Shown here in pieces: positions 19,749 to 30,758 of a stretch of DNA of 41,180 nt. Position 1 is the stretch's first letter; each line of letters starts with the position of its first letter. Both the position numbers and the translations under genes were made by a program. The notes beneath the pieces are model-generated. The model was not told the DNA's origin, made no database searches, and worked only from the letters and a program-made list of their open reading frames with translations. The DNA is from a virus, in IMG/VR virus record IMGVR_UViG_3300042691_023582, positions 1 to 41,180 of that record; one strand, written 5' to 3'.

Positions 19749-22700
19749 CTACTGCGATCTTTCTGAGCGTTGGCCTGGTATTCCGCGAAGCGAATCATTC
19801 AGCCCAGACAATCCAGGCAATCCTCCTGATGACTTGTACGGAAGCAAGTCCTTCCACTTCTTGTCTTTAGCCCTTAGCCTAGCCTTGATTCTGGATGCCT
19901 CGTCGTCGCTCAATGTGTCGATCCAATAAATGACATCGTTTTCGTTGGCGTCGCCGTTGTAAATATCTTTTAGCAGCCGATCCATCTCTACATTGTTTTG
20001 CCTCATCTCAATGGTCTTATCTCTTCGCTCCAAAAACTTCTTATACGTATCCGGATCTTTTGTGCCGATTGGATACGGAGGTAGAACATCAAGAAGCGTT
20101 CTTCTTACTGGCTCTCCGCTAGGGAGCCTGTATGGCTCTACTCTTTCACTTAATCCAGGGATGTCAGCAAAAACGCTATCGACAAATCCTTTGGGATGTG
20201 AAAAATATGGGTTAGTTAGTTGATTTACATATCTCAAAAGACCACTAGCGGGAACTGCTTGAAGCGCAATGAATCCGGAGGATCTGCCAAAACCCCCCTC
20301 GCTGTAATCAATATCACCGGTGGCAACTTTCATCAAATCAGACGCTGCGGTAAGCGGTGTCTGACCAACATAGTATTTTGCTATATTTGATCCTATTTTT
20401 GAAACCCTCTCAAAATAACTCTTGCCTATCATTTCTGGATTATCGACCATCGCATCTCTAACTGCCGCCGGAATTGCAAGAGCTAGCGAAAATCCACCGA
20501 ACATCTGCATTGGAACCCAACGATTACCAATAAGTATTGAATAAGGTTTGTGGCTTTGATACCACACCCTTCGCTCTTCTTCATCTTTGGGCGGAGCCCA
20601 TGTTGTCCTTCCAGTCGCAGCTAAAATTGCAGCAAGCGATGTTATCGTTGTGCCAGCGATAGCCTGACCCAAGCGTTCTTCTTTTATCGACTTGACCTCT
20701 TGTTTGAGATCTTCTGGCAGATCCTCGTATTTCCTTCCATGCCTTGCCCTTGCTATACCATCAAGAGACATCCCGTAGCCAGTCTGTTTTGACCCAGCAA
20801 CAAATGCAAACGGGCTATTATCGAATCCTCGCTCAGCGAACTTAATCGGAGTTCTTACAAACATGGCAACCAGTTTTGCCGGAATTGATATACCTGGGTT
20901 GTTTGCCTTTCTTGCCTTGTCTATGCTACCCCCAATCCAGTCGATAGCTCTGCTAAATTGATTTGCACTCAAATCTGCTGCCGTATCGCCAAGTTTATCT
21001 CGATATAGGTATCTGTCCGCAAGGCTGGTGGCTTGCCTTAATGCGACTTCCGGGTCTAGTCCAGAATCTACAAGCCTGTGGGTTTCGCCAACCCTTATCA
21101 TTGTCGAAAAGAACCTGTCTTGAGCCTCAAGAAATTGAGGTATCAGGCGCAAAGCCTTTGGCAATTTTTTGTTGTATTCCTTGGCAAAAGCGCCCTCAGA
21201 ACTTGTAGTTCCAATATCGTCAAGAGACCTCACGCTGTCTTCGTTTGTAAAAACCTTCTTGAAGTTATCCCACGCCTCTGGAACAGCCTTTGCTGCCTCT
21301 TTAAGATATAATCCAGACCCTTTCAGCTTTCCTTGTCCTAGAAGTGCTGTTGGCCTCACTAATGCAGTCTGAATCGTATTTCCCAATATATTGCGCTGAT
21401 GTGTTCTTGGATTGCTCAATGCGTTCGTATATCGATAAGCATCCCACCAATCGCGCTTCCTCAACTTGATATCCCTCATCGCGTCATCGACTACTGCCTG
21501 TAGAGCTGCTAGTTGCTCCGGCCCCTTCTCGGCCTTTTCTGCCGCGATGAACTTGGCCTTTAGGTCATCCATGCGCTCTTGCGTTATCTTTGCGCCTTTG
21601 CTTTCTGCGAACTTAATAAAGGCTCGAAGATGAAGGTTTCCGCGCCCCTCTGGAGTTCCCATCTGCAATTCGCGCATTGTGCGCAAGATTGTTCCGGCAT
21701 CGGTACCCATTGATGTAAGTTCGTCGAACTCAGCATCTGCCAGTTTGTTTTCCTTGGCCCTCTGGTTAATGTATCCGGCCAACCTTGCCGCGCGCTTGAA
21801 CGGATCTGTTTCAGACTTTATCGACGCAAGTTCTGCTACAGGGTCTGCCTTGGTGGCAGACGCCGCGTCTTCGGCGATTTTCTTTACGGGAGTCACTGGG
21901 GCATACGCAGCCCCGGTCGTCCTAGCCATTGCCGCTTCCTGCTGCAATGTTTCGCTGCTGGCAGCCCTTGTAACCGTCTTGCGCTCGCGCATTCCCTCTG
22001 GAGGCTTTGGCGGCGGCATATCGAGACCCTTCGATATAGACTCGGCGTATGACCTTACCTCGTCATCGCTGGTTAGATTTTTACGGGCTATATCTTTAGA
22101 CCTGTTGTAGATCTGGCGAAGGTATGGCTTGATCTGCCCACCGAACTCTCGGACCATTTCAGACGCCCAGGCTCCGAATTCAGTGGCCCCTTTGGCAAAC
22201 TTAGCCGCTCCGATGATCGAATACTCTACGGCCATTCCGATTGGTTTTTGAGCCCCAAGTGTCCCGCCCTCGCCAAGTTGACGCAGTCGCTCCCTAGCGT
22301 TGTTTTCAACTGAATCGAAGAATGAGATGATCTTCTCCTTCTTCGATATGCGATCAGCAATCTCAGACGTTGTCCCTCTTGTATCAAGCCCCAGCTGCTT
22401 CGCTCGCTCAACGGCCTGAGCCCGGTCCCTCATGTACCGTGGCTCAGCAGCCGGAGCAGGCGCTACTTCTTCCCCTTGTACGCCCCGTCCCACCGGTCCT
22501 GGCGGGACATTCCCGCCTGGCGCAGGGCGATAGCCACCGCCTGCTTCTGGGCGGCCTTCTTGGACTTCGGGCGTGACGATCCGATCTTGCCCTTCTTCTT
22601 GTACCCGCGCACCATCTCCGCGATATTCTCCGACACCACCTTCTGCGACTTGCCTTTCTTTAGCGGCATTGTATGCCTCCTCTATTCTTTTTAGTATCTC

Positions 22701-25700
22701 TTTCGGAGCACCCCCCGTGGGTACACCAAACTGTTCGGCCAACTCGTTGAGACGCTTCTGCTTACCTTGGTAGCTGGCGATGGCGTCGATCTCGGCGCGT
22801 AGGTTGCCGAGGTCGATGTCTTCAAGGCGTTGCGGTTGAGCAGCGGCGGCTTCGGCTCGCCGTTGGTTGAAAAGAGGCGTTTCGCCCTCTCCGAAAATAT
22901 CGGCAGTGGTGTCCAACGGCTTGCCGCGCATAGGCTCGGCCTGCCTTCTTTCTATTTCTGCGCGCTGCTCGGACCTCGCCCGCTCGGATGCGACCTGCTC
23001 TGGAGTCTGGGACTCCAATCGCAATCCCTCGCCGAACGGAGACTCACCCTCGGCTTGCGGAGCCTTCTTCTCAACCTTGCCATAAATCGTAACGCCATCT
23101 TCGACGATCTGGACTCCGTACTTCTCGCCGTCTTCGAGAACAACCGCGTTTGTGTCTGGATCTATTTCAAGAACCTTGAATGATTCGCCACCAATCTTTA
23201 CTTCATCGCCTACATTCAGAGATGATGTATTTACTTGTTCGGCGGTTTTAGGTTTTGATATGGCGTCGCGATTAAATGCCTTGTTCTGTTTTACTACAAG
23301 TTTGTCTTCTTTTTCTGTTTTAGAGATCGTTTCGCGATTCTTTCTATACTGCCGGATTTCTTTTCGTATTTCTTCAAACATTACATCTGGACTTGGAGAG
23401 CTTATTTTCCCTTCTCTCCAAAGAATCGTTGCCATTTCATCAGCAGGAATTTTACCGCCATATACAATCCTGCCAAACCCTCCAAGTTCTGAAACCCTCG
23501 GAGCCGAATCGTATTCTCCACCTTTTGGATTCCTTAGCTGGCTTCTCGGCAATAATCCGCCAGCATCATTAATAGAATCAATAACAGGCGTAAATCCCGT
23601 TTGCTTATACGACGAGAATCCACGAGCCTTCTTCCCTGGCTCTGGTGCTGGCTCCTCTGGGCGTGGCGCCGGGGCGGATGGTTGCTCTGAAGTGGCCTGT
23701 CGAGTGGTCAATCCCTCTGTAGCCATTGTTCTAGTAATTCGCCCGTCAGGCTTTCGCAAGCTGCCGCCGCGAATAGCCTCAAACAGCGCATCCGCATTCC
23801 CTCGCAATATTGGCGTATCAGTCCTGATAATCGAAATTGGCATTCCGCTTGATTCAATGTAAGGGCTGTTTCCGCGATACTTTATATTTTTACTAAACAC
23901 AATAACGGATCGATCACCAAGTTCGCCTGCCCAAGACCAGCGACCCTTTCCGAGAAATGATTCGACCGGATCAACCATTCCGCCTGTCAATCCTTTCTCG
24001 GCTATATTTTGTGTTATTTTATCTAATTCTTCTTCAGTTTGCCCACCTCTTTTTACAACTTGATGTACAGACAAATACGGCGCTATCGCGTCAAATTCTT
24101 CTCGCGTCCAAGTTGATGGATCGCGTTTGGCGATGTCCACCATTCGAGCCATTTCTTTTGTAGTTCCAGTAGAAGGTACTCCTACTTTTTTTGCTTCTGA
24201 TTGAAGATCTTTTCTATTTACTGGAACTTGCGCCGGAGCGGCTGGCTCCTCGGCTACTGCGGGGCGAACAACTGGTTCTGGTTCGACCGGCTTAGTGGCC
24301 GCCACCACAATCTCATCAACCACCTGTTGAGCGGTCTTGCCGTTCGTAGATACACCATAGTAACGCGCATCCTCTTCGATCGCCTGCCGCTTGTTGGTCG
24401 CATCTGCGATCTTCTCTTGCAGCTTTGCGCGAAGATCATCTGCCGAGGCGAACTCGGTAACTGGCCCGGACGGACGGGCGGGCGGGAGAGGCTCTGGCTC
24501 TGGTACAGGTTCGGGGCGGGGAGTTGGTGCTGGCTCAACCGGAGCAGGCTGGCGAGCTGGGGCCGAGGCTCGCTCCTTCATGGCTTGCTCCACCTGTGAG
24601 ATGCTGTCCTCGATGTCCTGGTCGCTAAACCGTTTCGACCTCAAATCAGCAACGATTTCAGACGCCTTGGCATCAGTATAGCCAAGTGCCTTCAATTTCA
24701 GCTTGAACAATTCGTCGGTCGAACCGACCCCTGCGCCTTCAACTGGACGCCCGGTAAAAGGATCCAATACAAGATCACTCGGTTCTTCTGTTGTTTTTGC
24801 TGGCGCGCTTACTGGTTCAGTCCGAACCTTAGCCTCAATATCCTCTGCCCGATCTATTACGCTCGTTGGCGCAACATCATCTGGTGCATCGCGTGATATC
24901 TTCTTCATGGTATCGACGACGAGTTTTGCATCAGGATCTCCGGCCCTGTAGGCGTCGTCGAGCTGCTTGGTTGTCTTACCGGCAAACTTAGAGTATGCCG
25001 ATTTGAATGCCTCGCCGAATCCGGCGAACGCGCCGCCTATAACAGCACCGCTAACCGCGCCACCTGCGGCCTGCGATGTGATCTCTTCAAATGTCGGAAG
25101 CCTTTGCTCTTCGATTCCGGTCTCTATTACTGCACCCACTGCGCCGATTGGCGCTCCGGCAACAGCGCCTCTTACTGCGGTCTTCGCTATCTTTCCGCCG
25201 ACAGTGGCTGCCTTTACGCCCTTTCCAGCCGGGATAAGATTCAGCAATCCGTCCCTTATCGCGCGACCATAAGATATGGTGTCTCGACCCTCTATTTCCT
25301 GAGCGGCCAAGCTACCAGTGAAGCCTCCGGCAAACGACAGGACAGGATATGATATACCCCATGTCGCCGGGGCCAACGCAGCTCCCAATGCTTGTGATGA
25401 AGCTCCGATTGCGACCTCGGCCCCAAGCCCTGCCGCTTGCTGGCCGATTGACGGACCTTCTTCTTTTTCAGGCTGCGAGGGCGGGATTGAAATTCCGCGC
25501 TCGGCAATCCTTCCGTACTGCAATGCCTCCTTGGCCTGCCGCTGCTCGTATGCAGACCGAGCCATTGCGCCAACTTGAGTCTCCACCTCATCAGCGGAAA
25601 ACCCTTGGTCAAATAGCTTTCCGACATCCTTCGCAAAGTCCGGATACTGCGTAGCAAGCTCGGACTGGCGACGCTTGCGCTCGCGCTTATTGGTGATATA

Positions 25701-26171
25701 GAAGACCATATCTTCTGGCTTAACGCCTCGCATTAGAAGATCTTCTATGTCGTCGCTATACTCTGGATACTCTCGTTTTAATTGGTCAGCCAGATCCCTG
25801 GCCTCGCGCGCGAGATCCTCGTCTTTGTACACATTGTATACATCAGCGATCGGCTTCGGCAACGTCGCGTAACGCTGCGATGTTTCACGCGCAGCAATCG
25901 TCGCGTCGACTTGGCGCTGGAGCGCGTCACGCGGAGACGGAGGGGCGATCGGCCCCATGAACTCCGGACTGTATTCCTCGCCGGGGCGGACTGGCCCTAC
26001 GAAGTCGAAGGATGGTTGAGTGGACCCATACCCTGGCCCCATAAGCGATCCGAGAATATCATCAAGAGACGAATCCATCGTTGATCGCGATGGTTGTCCT
26101 GAATAGCCCCCACGGCCAGAAGACGGCGGAAGCAATCCAGATAGTATTTCCTGAAGCTCGTTATCCGTCAC
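19749..26171 (-). CDS. Giant internal-virion / polyvalent protein
   Basis: 2140 residues from GTG 26171 (GTGA overlap). Two short helical repeats lie near residues 125-205. Glycine/alanine-rich, membrane-active-looking helices occur at about 240-385. Four SAP-like units (G-V/L-x-T-x-G-x-(T/A)-x-E pattern) sit near 600, 665, 1150 and 1265. [19 protein letters not shown]...[15 protein letters not shown] module is near 980-1035. A C-terminal region (about 1560-1910) with [16 protein letters not shown] and [15 protein letters not shown] resembles LPD38 of large polyvalent proteins. It is probably ejected with the DNA. Base composition is mosaic. A second gene is nested at 22463-22669. Confidence 0.75.
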   Translation of the reverse strand: MTDNELQEILSGLLPPSSGRGGYSGQPSRSTMDSSLDDILGSLMGPGYGSTQPSFDFVGPVRPGEEYSPEFMGPIAPPSPRDALQRQVDATIAARETSQRYATLPKPIADVYNVYKDEDLAREARDLADQLKREYPEYSDDIEDLLMRGVKPEDMVFYITNKRERKRRQSELATQYPDFAKDVGKLFDQGFSADEVETQVGAMARSAYEQRQAKEALQYGRIAERGISIPPSQPEKEEGPSIGQQAAGLGAEVAIGASSQALGAALAPATWGISYPVLSFAGGFTGSLAAQEIEGRDTISYGRAIRDGLLNLIPAGKGVKAATVGGKIAKTAVRGAVAGAPIGAVGAVIETGIEEQRLPTFEEITSQAAGGAVSGAVIGGAFAGFGEAFKSAYSKFAGKTTKQLDDAYRAGDPDAKLVVDTMKKISRDAPDDVAPTSVIDRAEDIEAKVRTEPVSAPAKTTEEPSDLVLDPFTGRPVEGAGVGSTDELFKLKLKALGYTDAKASEIVADLRSKRFSDQDIEDSISQVEQAMKERASAPARQPAPVEPAPTPRPEPVPEPEPLPPARPSGPVTEFASADDLRAKLQEKIADATNKRQAIEEDARYYGVSTNGKTAQQVVDEIVVAATKPVEPEPVVRPAVAEEPAAPAQVPVNRKDLQSEAKKVGVPSTGTTKEMARMVDIAKRDPSTWTREEFDAIAPYLSVHQVVKRGGQTEEELDKITQNIAEKGLTGGMVDPVESFLGKGRWSWAGELGDRSVIVFSKNIKYRGNSPYIESSGMPISIIRTDTPILRGNADALFEAIRGGSLRKPDGRITRTMATEGLTTRQATSEQPSAPAPRPEEPAPEPGKKARGFSSYKQTGFTPVIDSINDAGGLLPRSQLRNPKGGEYDSAPRVSELGGFGRIVYGGKIPADEMATILWREGKISSPSPDVMFEEIRKEIRQYRKNRETISKTEKEDKLVVKQNKAFNRDAISKPKTAEQVNTSSLNVGDEVKIGGESFKVLEIDPDTNAVVLEDGEKYGVQIVEDGVTIYGKVEKKAPQAEGESPFGEGLRLESQTPEQVASERARSEQRAEIERRQAEPMRGKPLDTTADIFGEGETPLFNQRRAEAAAAQPQRLEDIDLGNLRAEIDAIASYQGKQKRLNELAEQFGVPTGGAPKEILKRIEEAYNAAKERQVAEGGVGEYRGDGARVQEEGQDRIVTPEVQEGRPEAGGGYRPAPGGNVPPGPVGRGVQGEEVAPAPAAEPRYMRDRAQAVERAKQLGLDTRGTTSEIADRISKKEKIISFFDSVENNARERLRQLGEGGTLGAQKPIGMAVEYSIIGAAKFAKGATEFGAWASEMVREFGGQIKPYLRQIYNRSKDIARKNLTSDDEVRSYAESISKGLDMPPPKPPEGMRERKTVTRAASSETLQQEAAMARTTGAAYAPVTPVKKIAEDAASATKADPVAELASIKSETDPFKRAARLAGYINQRAKENKLADAEFDELTSMGTDAGTILRTMRELQMGTPEGRGNLHLRAFIKFAESKGAKITQERMDDLKAKFIAAEKAEKGPEQLAALQAVVDDAMRDIKLRKRDWWDAYRYTNALSNPRTHQRNILGNTIQTALVRPTALLGQGKLKGSGLYLKEAAKAVPEAWDNFKKVFTNEDSVRSLDDIGTTSSEGAFAKEYNKKLPKALRLIPQFLEAQDRFFSTMIRVGETHRLVDSGLDPEVALRQATSLADRYLYRDKLGDTAADLSANQFSRAIDWIGGSIDKARKANNPGISIPAKLVAMFVRTPIKFAERGFDNSPFAFVAGSKQTGYGMSLDGIARARHGRKYEDLPEDLKQEVKSIKEERLGQAIAGTTITSLAAILAATGRTTWAPPKDEEERRVWYQSHKPYSILIGNRWVPMQMFGGFSLALAIPAAVRDAMVDNPEMIGKSYFERVSKIGSNIAKYYVGQTPLTAASDLMKVATGDIDYSEGGFGRSSGFIALQAVPASGLLRYVNQLTNPYFSHPKGFVDSVFADIPGLSERVEPYRLPSGEPVRRTLLDVLPPYPIGTKDPDTYKKFLERRDKTIEMRQNNVEMDRLLKDIYNGDANENDVIYWIDTLSDDEASRIKARLRAKDKKWKDLLPYKSSGGLPGLSGLNDSLRGIPGQRSERSQ
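22463..22669 (-). CDS. DUF6496-like small protein nested in the giant gene
   Basis: 68 residues from ATG 22669, preceded by a strong AGGAGG six bases upstream. The sequence [20 protein letters not shown], then [20 protein letters not shown], matches the small basic phage/plasmid proteins annotated DUF6496. It is read in a different frame of the same strand as the 2140-aa protein. In that frame the same bases give only a Gly/Pro/Glu-rich linker between the third and fourth SAP-like units. A conserved family plus its own ribosome-binding site makes this a real overprinted gene. Confidence 0.8.
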   Translation of the reverse strand: MPLKKGKSQKVVSENIAEMVRGYKKKGKIGSSRPKSKKAAQKQAVAIALRQAGMSRQDRWDGAYKGKK

Positions 26172-27625
26172 CGAATCACCTCGTATTGCTGACCAGCAGC
26201 TTTCAACGCTCGCTCAATATCTGCAAATTGTGATTGAGAAACTTCACGCTTTCCATATTGCGTTTTAACTATAACGAATCCCGGACGTGGCCTTTCGCCT
26301 TGATAGCCCTCGGGCTGGCCCTCATACGGCCTCGGGAATGGAGCAACCTGTGTTGGTGCTGCGGGTTCAGAGTTGCGTATAGACATATAATAAGACATAG
26401 ATTGTCTCGCATCATCAAGCTCTGATTGGAGCGTTGATATCTGCGATTCAATATCTGACCTTTCATTGTCTTCCTTCGCCCTAGAAATCTTGGCGCGAAG
26501 AGCGTCAATTCCCCTTTGTAATGCCCCGGTATGCGCACGAAGATCGTCATACGCTGCTTGAGCCCGCATAGCAACGCCTTGTCTGTCTCCGCTGGATTGA
26601 GCGTCTCTAATAGCCTGATCTTGACCAGCCTTCCACTGATAGTAATCGATCTTGAAGTCTCTTTCTGTTCTTGCCAGATCACTCCTAGCTGCCTCGCGCA
26701 ACCGCTCGCGCTCGCGCTGACGCTCCTCTTTTACAGCCCCGACCCCGCCAAGACCCTTGACGTACTTAAGCGCATTCTCTGCGCTCATGCCTCCGCGTAC
26801 GGCAGAGAAACCTTGATTCATGAATGATGCGTACTCTGGGTCTTGCGCGATCTTCTCGTCCATTGATACGAGTTCTTGGAACTTTCCAAGCTCGCTTCTG
26901 ATCTGGGCCGTGTCTTGTATTCCAGCCAACTCTTCTTCTTGGCGCGCAAGCCGTGGTTGATCCCCCTGCATCGCAATGTCTTCCTTCAACCTTTCCTCTG
27001 CCAATCCGCGAGCGCCCTGCTCCATCTTCAACCTGTCCACCTCGCTCTGCGGGAGTGTGCGGAATCTGGTGGCTGGCTGACCAGCCTTATCAAGCTGCAA
27101 CTCGCCACGCGGGCCGACCGGCACCTTAACCATAGCCTCGGCACCCTTCTTCTTAAACGGAACATCAGGACTCATATCCCCGACCGGCTCTCCGGTCCCA
27201 CGTCCCTTGTAGAACTCCTGCATCGTCTCGCGCCCCTTCTCGCGCTTCCTGACATCCGACGCCGCGAACGATTGCGGTGTCAGCATGAACTCTTCGGCGC
27301 CTGCGGCCTTCATCTGCTGCATATAGCTCTGGTAGTCGCGGGACTGACGAAGCCCCTGCTCGATAGGCGACTCGCCTCCCATCTGGCGGAAGGCGTCCTG
27401 CGTTACGGCGATGCGGGCAGACTGCGGGTAGCGGTTGGAGTATTCGCTCCACAACCCGCGGAACGAGATCGGGTCGCGTGCGCGCATGGCCGCCTCCGGC
27501 CCCTTGCTGCGGATAAACTCGTCGAATGAAATGTAACGAGACTCGTAGGCTGGGCTTCCCGCCATCGATTGGAAGTTGCCCTGAGCCGCACGCGATTGAA
27601 GACTACCTGAGAAAAAGTCAGCCAT
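26168..27625 (-). CDS. Virion-associated coiled-coil protein (hypothetical)
   Basis: 485 residues from ATG 27625 with AAGGAGAG upstream. The N-terminal part (MADFFSGSLQSRAAQGNFQS, SRYISFDEFIRSKGPEAAMR) is polar. Residues about 210-410 are long charged helices (VKEERQRERERLREAARSDL; AKISRAKEDNERSDIESQIS), a likely coiled coil. It lies between smaller structural-like genes and the giant internal protein, so an internal core or ejection protein is plausible. No named family is recognised. Confidence 0.65.
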   Translation of the reverse strand: MADFFSGSLQSRAAQGNFQSMAGSPAYESRYISFDEFIRSKGPEAAMRARDPISFRGLWSEYSNRYPQSARIAVTQDAFRQMGGESPIEQGLRQSRDYQSYMQQMKAAGAEEFMLTPQSFAASDVRKREKGRETMQEFYKGRGTGEPVGDMSPDVPFKKKGAEAMVKVPVGPRGELQLDKAGQPATRFRTLPQSEVDRLKMEQGARGLAEERLKEDIAMQGDQPRLARQEEELAGIQDTAQIRSELGKFQELVSMDEKIAQDPEYASFMNQGFSAVRGGMSAENALKYVKGLGGVGAVKEERQRERERLREAARSDLARTERDFKIDYYQWKAGQDQAIRDAQSSGDRQGVAMRAQAAYDDLRAHTGALQRGIDALRAKISRAKEDNERSDIESQISTLQSELDDARQSMSYYMSIRNSEPAAPTQVAPFPRPYEGQPEGYQGERPRPGFVIVKTQYGKREVSQSQFADIERALKAAGQQYEVIR

Positions 27626-27637
27626 CTTGGTCTCTCC

Positions 27638-28348
27638 TTACATCCTTCTACCAGGCAGCCCACCAGCACCACCGATCGTCGGCGTCGGGCGTGTACCCTT
27701 GAGCGGAGGAAGCCCAGCCGCTGCGCGACGGGCCTCCATCTCGGCGATCCCCTGCTGGAAGTTGACCGGAGCCGCCGGCATCGGCTTGTAGTCTTTAGTG
27801 TACTGGACATCGATCACGTCGGTCCCTGGGCTGGATAGCCCTTCGAGGAATCCGATTTGCGGCGATGTACCGGGCGAAGCCTGACGGAACAGCGGAGGAA
27901 CCATCTCCATGACGGTGCGGATCTCGCTCATCATCTCCGGCGATCCGTAGGTTCCTTGCAGGTAGTGGCGCATATAAATCTGATTGATCGTGTTATACGT
28001 GTTGCGATCGATCGTGCCAAGCGCGGGACGCGGCAATTCGTTATACAGCATGTTGCTGATATCGCGCTGCTGCCGTTTGAGCTGCGTCTGCATGTCGGGC
28101 ATGTTAGCCATATTGTTCTGGAGCCCGAACAGCCGCATGTTGAATTCCTGCTGGCGCTGGGCCTCCTCAGGCGACGGTTCGCGCTGACGCTCGCGGTACG
28201 GGTACGGCGATTGCATCTGCGGTTGGTCGGCCATCGTGTAGCTGGGCGACATCTCGCTGAAGCGCGCAGCGCCTCCGCTCATGCCCGGCGATCCGAACTG
28301 CGGACGGGGTGAGCCGCCGCCCTTGGCGTAGTAGGGGTCGATGTTCAC
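27638..28348 (-). CDS. Hypothetical virion-region protein
   Basis: 236 residues from GTG 28348, overlapping the preceding stop (GTGA). It is rich in Pro, Gly, Met, Gln and Arg (QMQSPYPYRERQREPSPEEA), with a helical core (FNMRLFGLQNNMANMPDMQT; YNTINQIYMRHYLQGTYGSP). No domain is recognised. The composition resembles internal or connector-region phage proteins. The ending LKGTRPTPTIGGAGGLPGRR is probably disordered. Confidence 0.6.
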   Translation of the reverse strand: MNIDPYYAKGGGSPRPQFGSPGMSGGAARFSEMSPSYTMADQPQMQSPYPYRERQREPSPEEAQRQQEFNMRLFGLQNNMANMPDMQTQLKRQQRDISNMLYNELPRPALGTIDRNTYNTINQIYMRHYLQGTYGSPEMMSEIRTVMEMVPPLFRQASPGTSPQIGFLEGLSSPGTDVIDVQYTKDYKPMPAAPVNFQQGIAEMEARRAAAGLPPLKGTRPTPTIGGAGGLPGRRM

Positions 28349-29229
28349 TTCATGCCCTCTGGAGACGGCGGGCGGATGGGAGCCTGTCGTCCGGTAGCTG
28401 GAATGCCCATATCTCCTGTGCGCGTATTTATAAATGGAGGTTGCGACCTTATGTTAAGCATCCAAAGAGGGATTCTGCGAGATTGGTCCATTGCGCCTTC
28501 TGCTATTCTGTCGTAATTCCTAACGAACTCTTCTATGCTGGCAACTGGTCTTCCAGTTCGATTGGCCCACTGAGAATAAGTCTGATACTGACTCATTGCC
28601 ATTTGTTCTTTTTTCTTTTTCTGAAAATCAGCAAGACCGGCTTCCGCACTAGCGCGTCCAGAAATAAAATTAGCATACCAATCAAAAAACGATTTGCTCA
28701 AGTCTTGCGGAACATCTGTGATTTGCTTGATGTATTCAGAGAATACATCTTGGAATGACATACCTGATTCTCGTGCTATTGCATCTCCAGCGTAATCACC
28801 AATCTGTCCGTAGAAACGACCAAGGCGCTCAAAGTTGGGAGCCAATGAGTTGTACCTTCTTGTGGCCGCTTGGTACGCCTCGTAGCTTGCTTGTGGGGTT
28901 GTCTGTCCGCTTGGCCTGATCGCAGCGGCAAACATCTTTCCGAACTCCTCTCCACTTATTCCTCCAGCGTACATTGGTTCCTCTACAGCCTGCTGCGCAA
29001 ATGGAGCAGAAGCCGATGGTGCTGAAATCTGCGGGGCAGCAGAACTGCTAGGCCCACGAGCAAACGCAATCGCGGGCGGAGTCGCCATCGTCGCACCAAC
29101 TGGAAGCGCGGCCATGCGCGGAGGCTTGGGCGGCTGCATCGGCTGCGGGTTGAACTGGAGGTTGTACATCTCCATCAACTGGCGGCGCTTCTCGTCGGTC
29201 GTCATTGAGTAGGGGTCGTATTGGTTCAC
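28345..29229 (-). CDS. Hypothetical virion-region protein
   Basis: 294 residues from ATG 29229. A disordered N-terminal part (NPQPMQPPKPPRMAALPVGA) is followed by helical regions (ISGEEFGKMFAAAIRPSGQT; FQDVFSEYIKQITDVPQDLS; SKSFFDWYANFISGRASAEA). No enzyme motif is seen. The 3' half (28430-28980) is noticeably AT-rich compared with both ends, another compositional patch in this region. It is linked to the next gene by a GTGA overlap. Confidence 0.6.
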   Translation of the reverse strand: MNQYDPYSMTTDEKRRQLMEMYNLQFNPQPMQPPKPPRMAALPVGATMATPPAIAFARGPSSSAAPQISAPSASAPFAQQAVEEPMYAGGISGEEFGKMFAAAIRPSGQTTPQASYEAYQAATRRYNSLAPNFERLGRFYGQIGDYAGDAIARESGMSFQDVFSEYIKQITDVPQDLSKSFFDWYANFISGRASAEAGLADFQKKKKEQMAMSQYQTYSQWANRTGRPVASIEEFVRNYDRIAEGAMDQSRRIPLWMLNIRSQPPFINTRTGDMGIPATGRQAPIRPPSPEGMK

Positions 29230-29246
29230 TTTAGTCTCCCGATCAA

Positions 29247-29699
29247 TTACATTCCAGACATGCGATCAGGATTCAGGTGCGGATTGCGTCGCTCCCAAGA
29301 AGGATTCCCCGGTCCTTCTATTTGAGGATAACGCTCTCCATAACGCTCCTCCCCCCACTTGCGCGGAGCAAGGGGTCGACCCCTTGAGATCAACGACTCG
29401 ACATACCTATCGAGAGCTTTAGCGTTTTGCGGGATAGCGTAAAATGGATTGCGCTCCATTATCATCGACTTGACCAAGTTTATGTCGTTACTCTCAATCG
29501 CATCCCAGATTGGATCAGACATGCCTCCAAGCCCTGAACTGGGTGGTGTCATTTGAATTGGTCCAAGCTCCTTGATGCCTTGGCCTCTGGGCCTTGATAT
29601 GGGACCAATGTTGATTGGAGTGTACGGCATTGATCCAGAAGAAGGGCTAGCCCCTGGCTGCTTGCCAAATGTTTCCATGTATTTTTTGTAGTCCATCAT
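29247..29699 (-). CDS. Hypothetical virion-region protein
   Basis: 150 residues from ATG 29699 (an adjacent ATG 29696 is possible), overlapping the preceding stop. It is proline/glycine-rich (GKQPGASPSSGSMPYTPINI; RGQGIKELGPIQMTPPSSGL), with a short ankyrin-like helical piece (PIWDAIESNDINLVKSMIME). No family was recognised with confidence. Small size and location suggest an internal or tail accessory protein. Confidence 0.55.
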   Translation of the reverse strand: MMDYKKYMETFGKQPGASPSSGSMPYTPINIGPISRPRGQGIKELGPIQMTPPSSGLGGMSDPIWDAIESNDINLVKSMIMERNPFYAIPQNAKALDRYVESLISRGRPLAPRKWGEERYGERYPQIEGPGNPSWERRNPHLNPDRMSGM

Positions 29700-30187
29700 A
29701 TAGCTGCTCCTGTGCCGTTTATTGACTGACTTGCGTATTGAGCGTAAAGAGATTCTATATATCGCTTAAGTGCATTTAGCTTCTCCTCAAACAGCGGGTC
29801 TCCACTGTAAGCGATGCCTTGGTTGGCAAAAATCCTTCTTATATTCTGAAACAATTCATTAGCCGCCTTTATCTTGTCACCCTTGTGCGCATAAAGGTAT
29901 TGATTGAAGTACGGCTCAAAATCCTTGTGAACTCCAGTAAATGACTTATACTGCTCTGCTGCGGTTGTTTTTGCCGCCAGCTCTGATTCCATCAACTTCT
30001 TGTTTTTCTCTGCCTGCACATCAAATGGGCTTTTTTTATTCGTTGGGAAAAACAATCCTCCACGCCTATTGCTTCCCCAGAATTCAGAAACAGACGGACC
30101 CATTCCGTAAACCAAATCGGATCGCTGCCTGCCCGTGTTGTTATTTTGTCCGCTAGGTGGAATTCTTAGCATTTTTATTTCTCCCAT
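29696..30187 (-). CDS. Hypothetical virion-region protein
   Basis: 163 residues from ATG 30187 (an in-frame ATG follows five codons later at MLRIPPSGQ). The N-terminus is polar and Asn/Arg-rich (PPSGQNNNTGRQRSDLVYGM). The second half is helical (VQAEKNKKLMESELAAKTTA; IKAANELFQNIRRIFANQGI; EEKLNALKRYIESLYAQYAS). Codon use is AT-rich. No domain was recognised. It overlaps the next gene by four bases (ATGA). Confidence 0.55.
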   Translation of the reverse strand: MGEIKMLRIPPSGQNNNTGRQRSDLVYGMGPSVSEFWGSNRRGGLFFPTNKKSPFDVQAEKNKKLMESELAAKTTAAEQYKSFTGVHKDFEPYFNQYLYAHKGDKIKAANELFQNIRRIFANQGIAYSGDPLFEEKLNALKRYIESLYAQYASQSINGTGAAI

Positions 30188-30191
30188 TGCT

Positions 30192-30758
30192 TCACTTCGT
30201 GTAGCAGTTTCTCACGCAAATGCTATCAGGAAGTTGTGATCCTCTCGGGTAATGACGGGCGTGGCCGACGTGGCCGATCGAGAACCCCTTGTCGATCGCC
30301 GCCCTGCGGAACTTGCCGCACACGCATCCATTGATCCGGCTATGGGATTCGTTGTAGTCCCATCCGAACCACGGCCCTTTCATCTGACGCAACACCTTGT
30401 TATCGGCCAGCCACAGCGCGGTATGGAAGTCGCTCTCGTCAGCCCAGGCCGATAGCCCAGTCTCCGTATCGCACTTCACGCAGGTGATGTTGAACCGAGA
30501 CTCAAACAACCCATTGCTCGCGCTATACGGGCGAACGTCGGCGTCGGCGAAGAGGTGGTAGTCTACCCCCTTCAGCCCCAGTGCCATCTCTACAGCGGCG
30601 TTATACGCGGCCACCTGATCGCGGTCGTTGCCGCGATAGACGAGGATGTTCTTGCGCGGGATATGGGAGTCCAGCAGCCACAGCAATAGCTCTGGGGCTA
30701 CCCGCAGATCCGGGTTGGCAATGATGCAGGCGGAGATCTTGGATCGGTCTGTAATCAT
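30192..30758 (-). CDS. Glycosyltransferase-like protein
   Basis: 188 residues from ATG 30758, overlapping the fibre stop (ATGA). The sequence has a GT-A layout: SACIIANPDLRVAPELLLWL, YRGNDRDQVAAYNAAVEMAL, then LFADADVRPY, whose D-A-D fits the metal-binding DxD motif. The remainder includes ESDFHTALWLADN and a Cys/His-containing end. It is shorter than typical family-2 enzymes, so it may be a minimal domain. It follows the collar-fibre gene and could glycosylate virion or host glycans. Confidence 0.6.
   Translation of the reverse strand: MITDRSKISACIIANPDLRVAPELLLWLLDSHIPRKNILVYRGNDRDQVAAYNAAVEMALGLKGVDYHLFADADVRPYSASNGLFESRFNITCVKCDTETGLSAWADESDFHTALWLADNKVLRQMKGPWFGWDYNESHSRINGCVCGKFRRAAIDKGFSIGHVGHARHYPRGSQLPDSICVRNCYTK

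Noticed and set aside
26269-26682. 137-codon frame overlapping the 485-aa gene
   Set aside because: Same-strand shadow frame without a ribosome-binding site or family-like sequence, unlike the nested gene at 22463.
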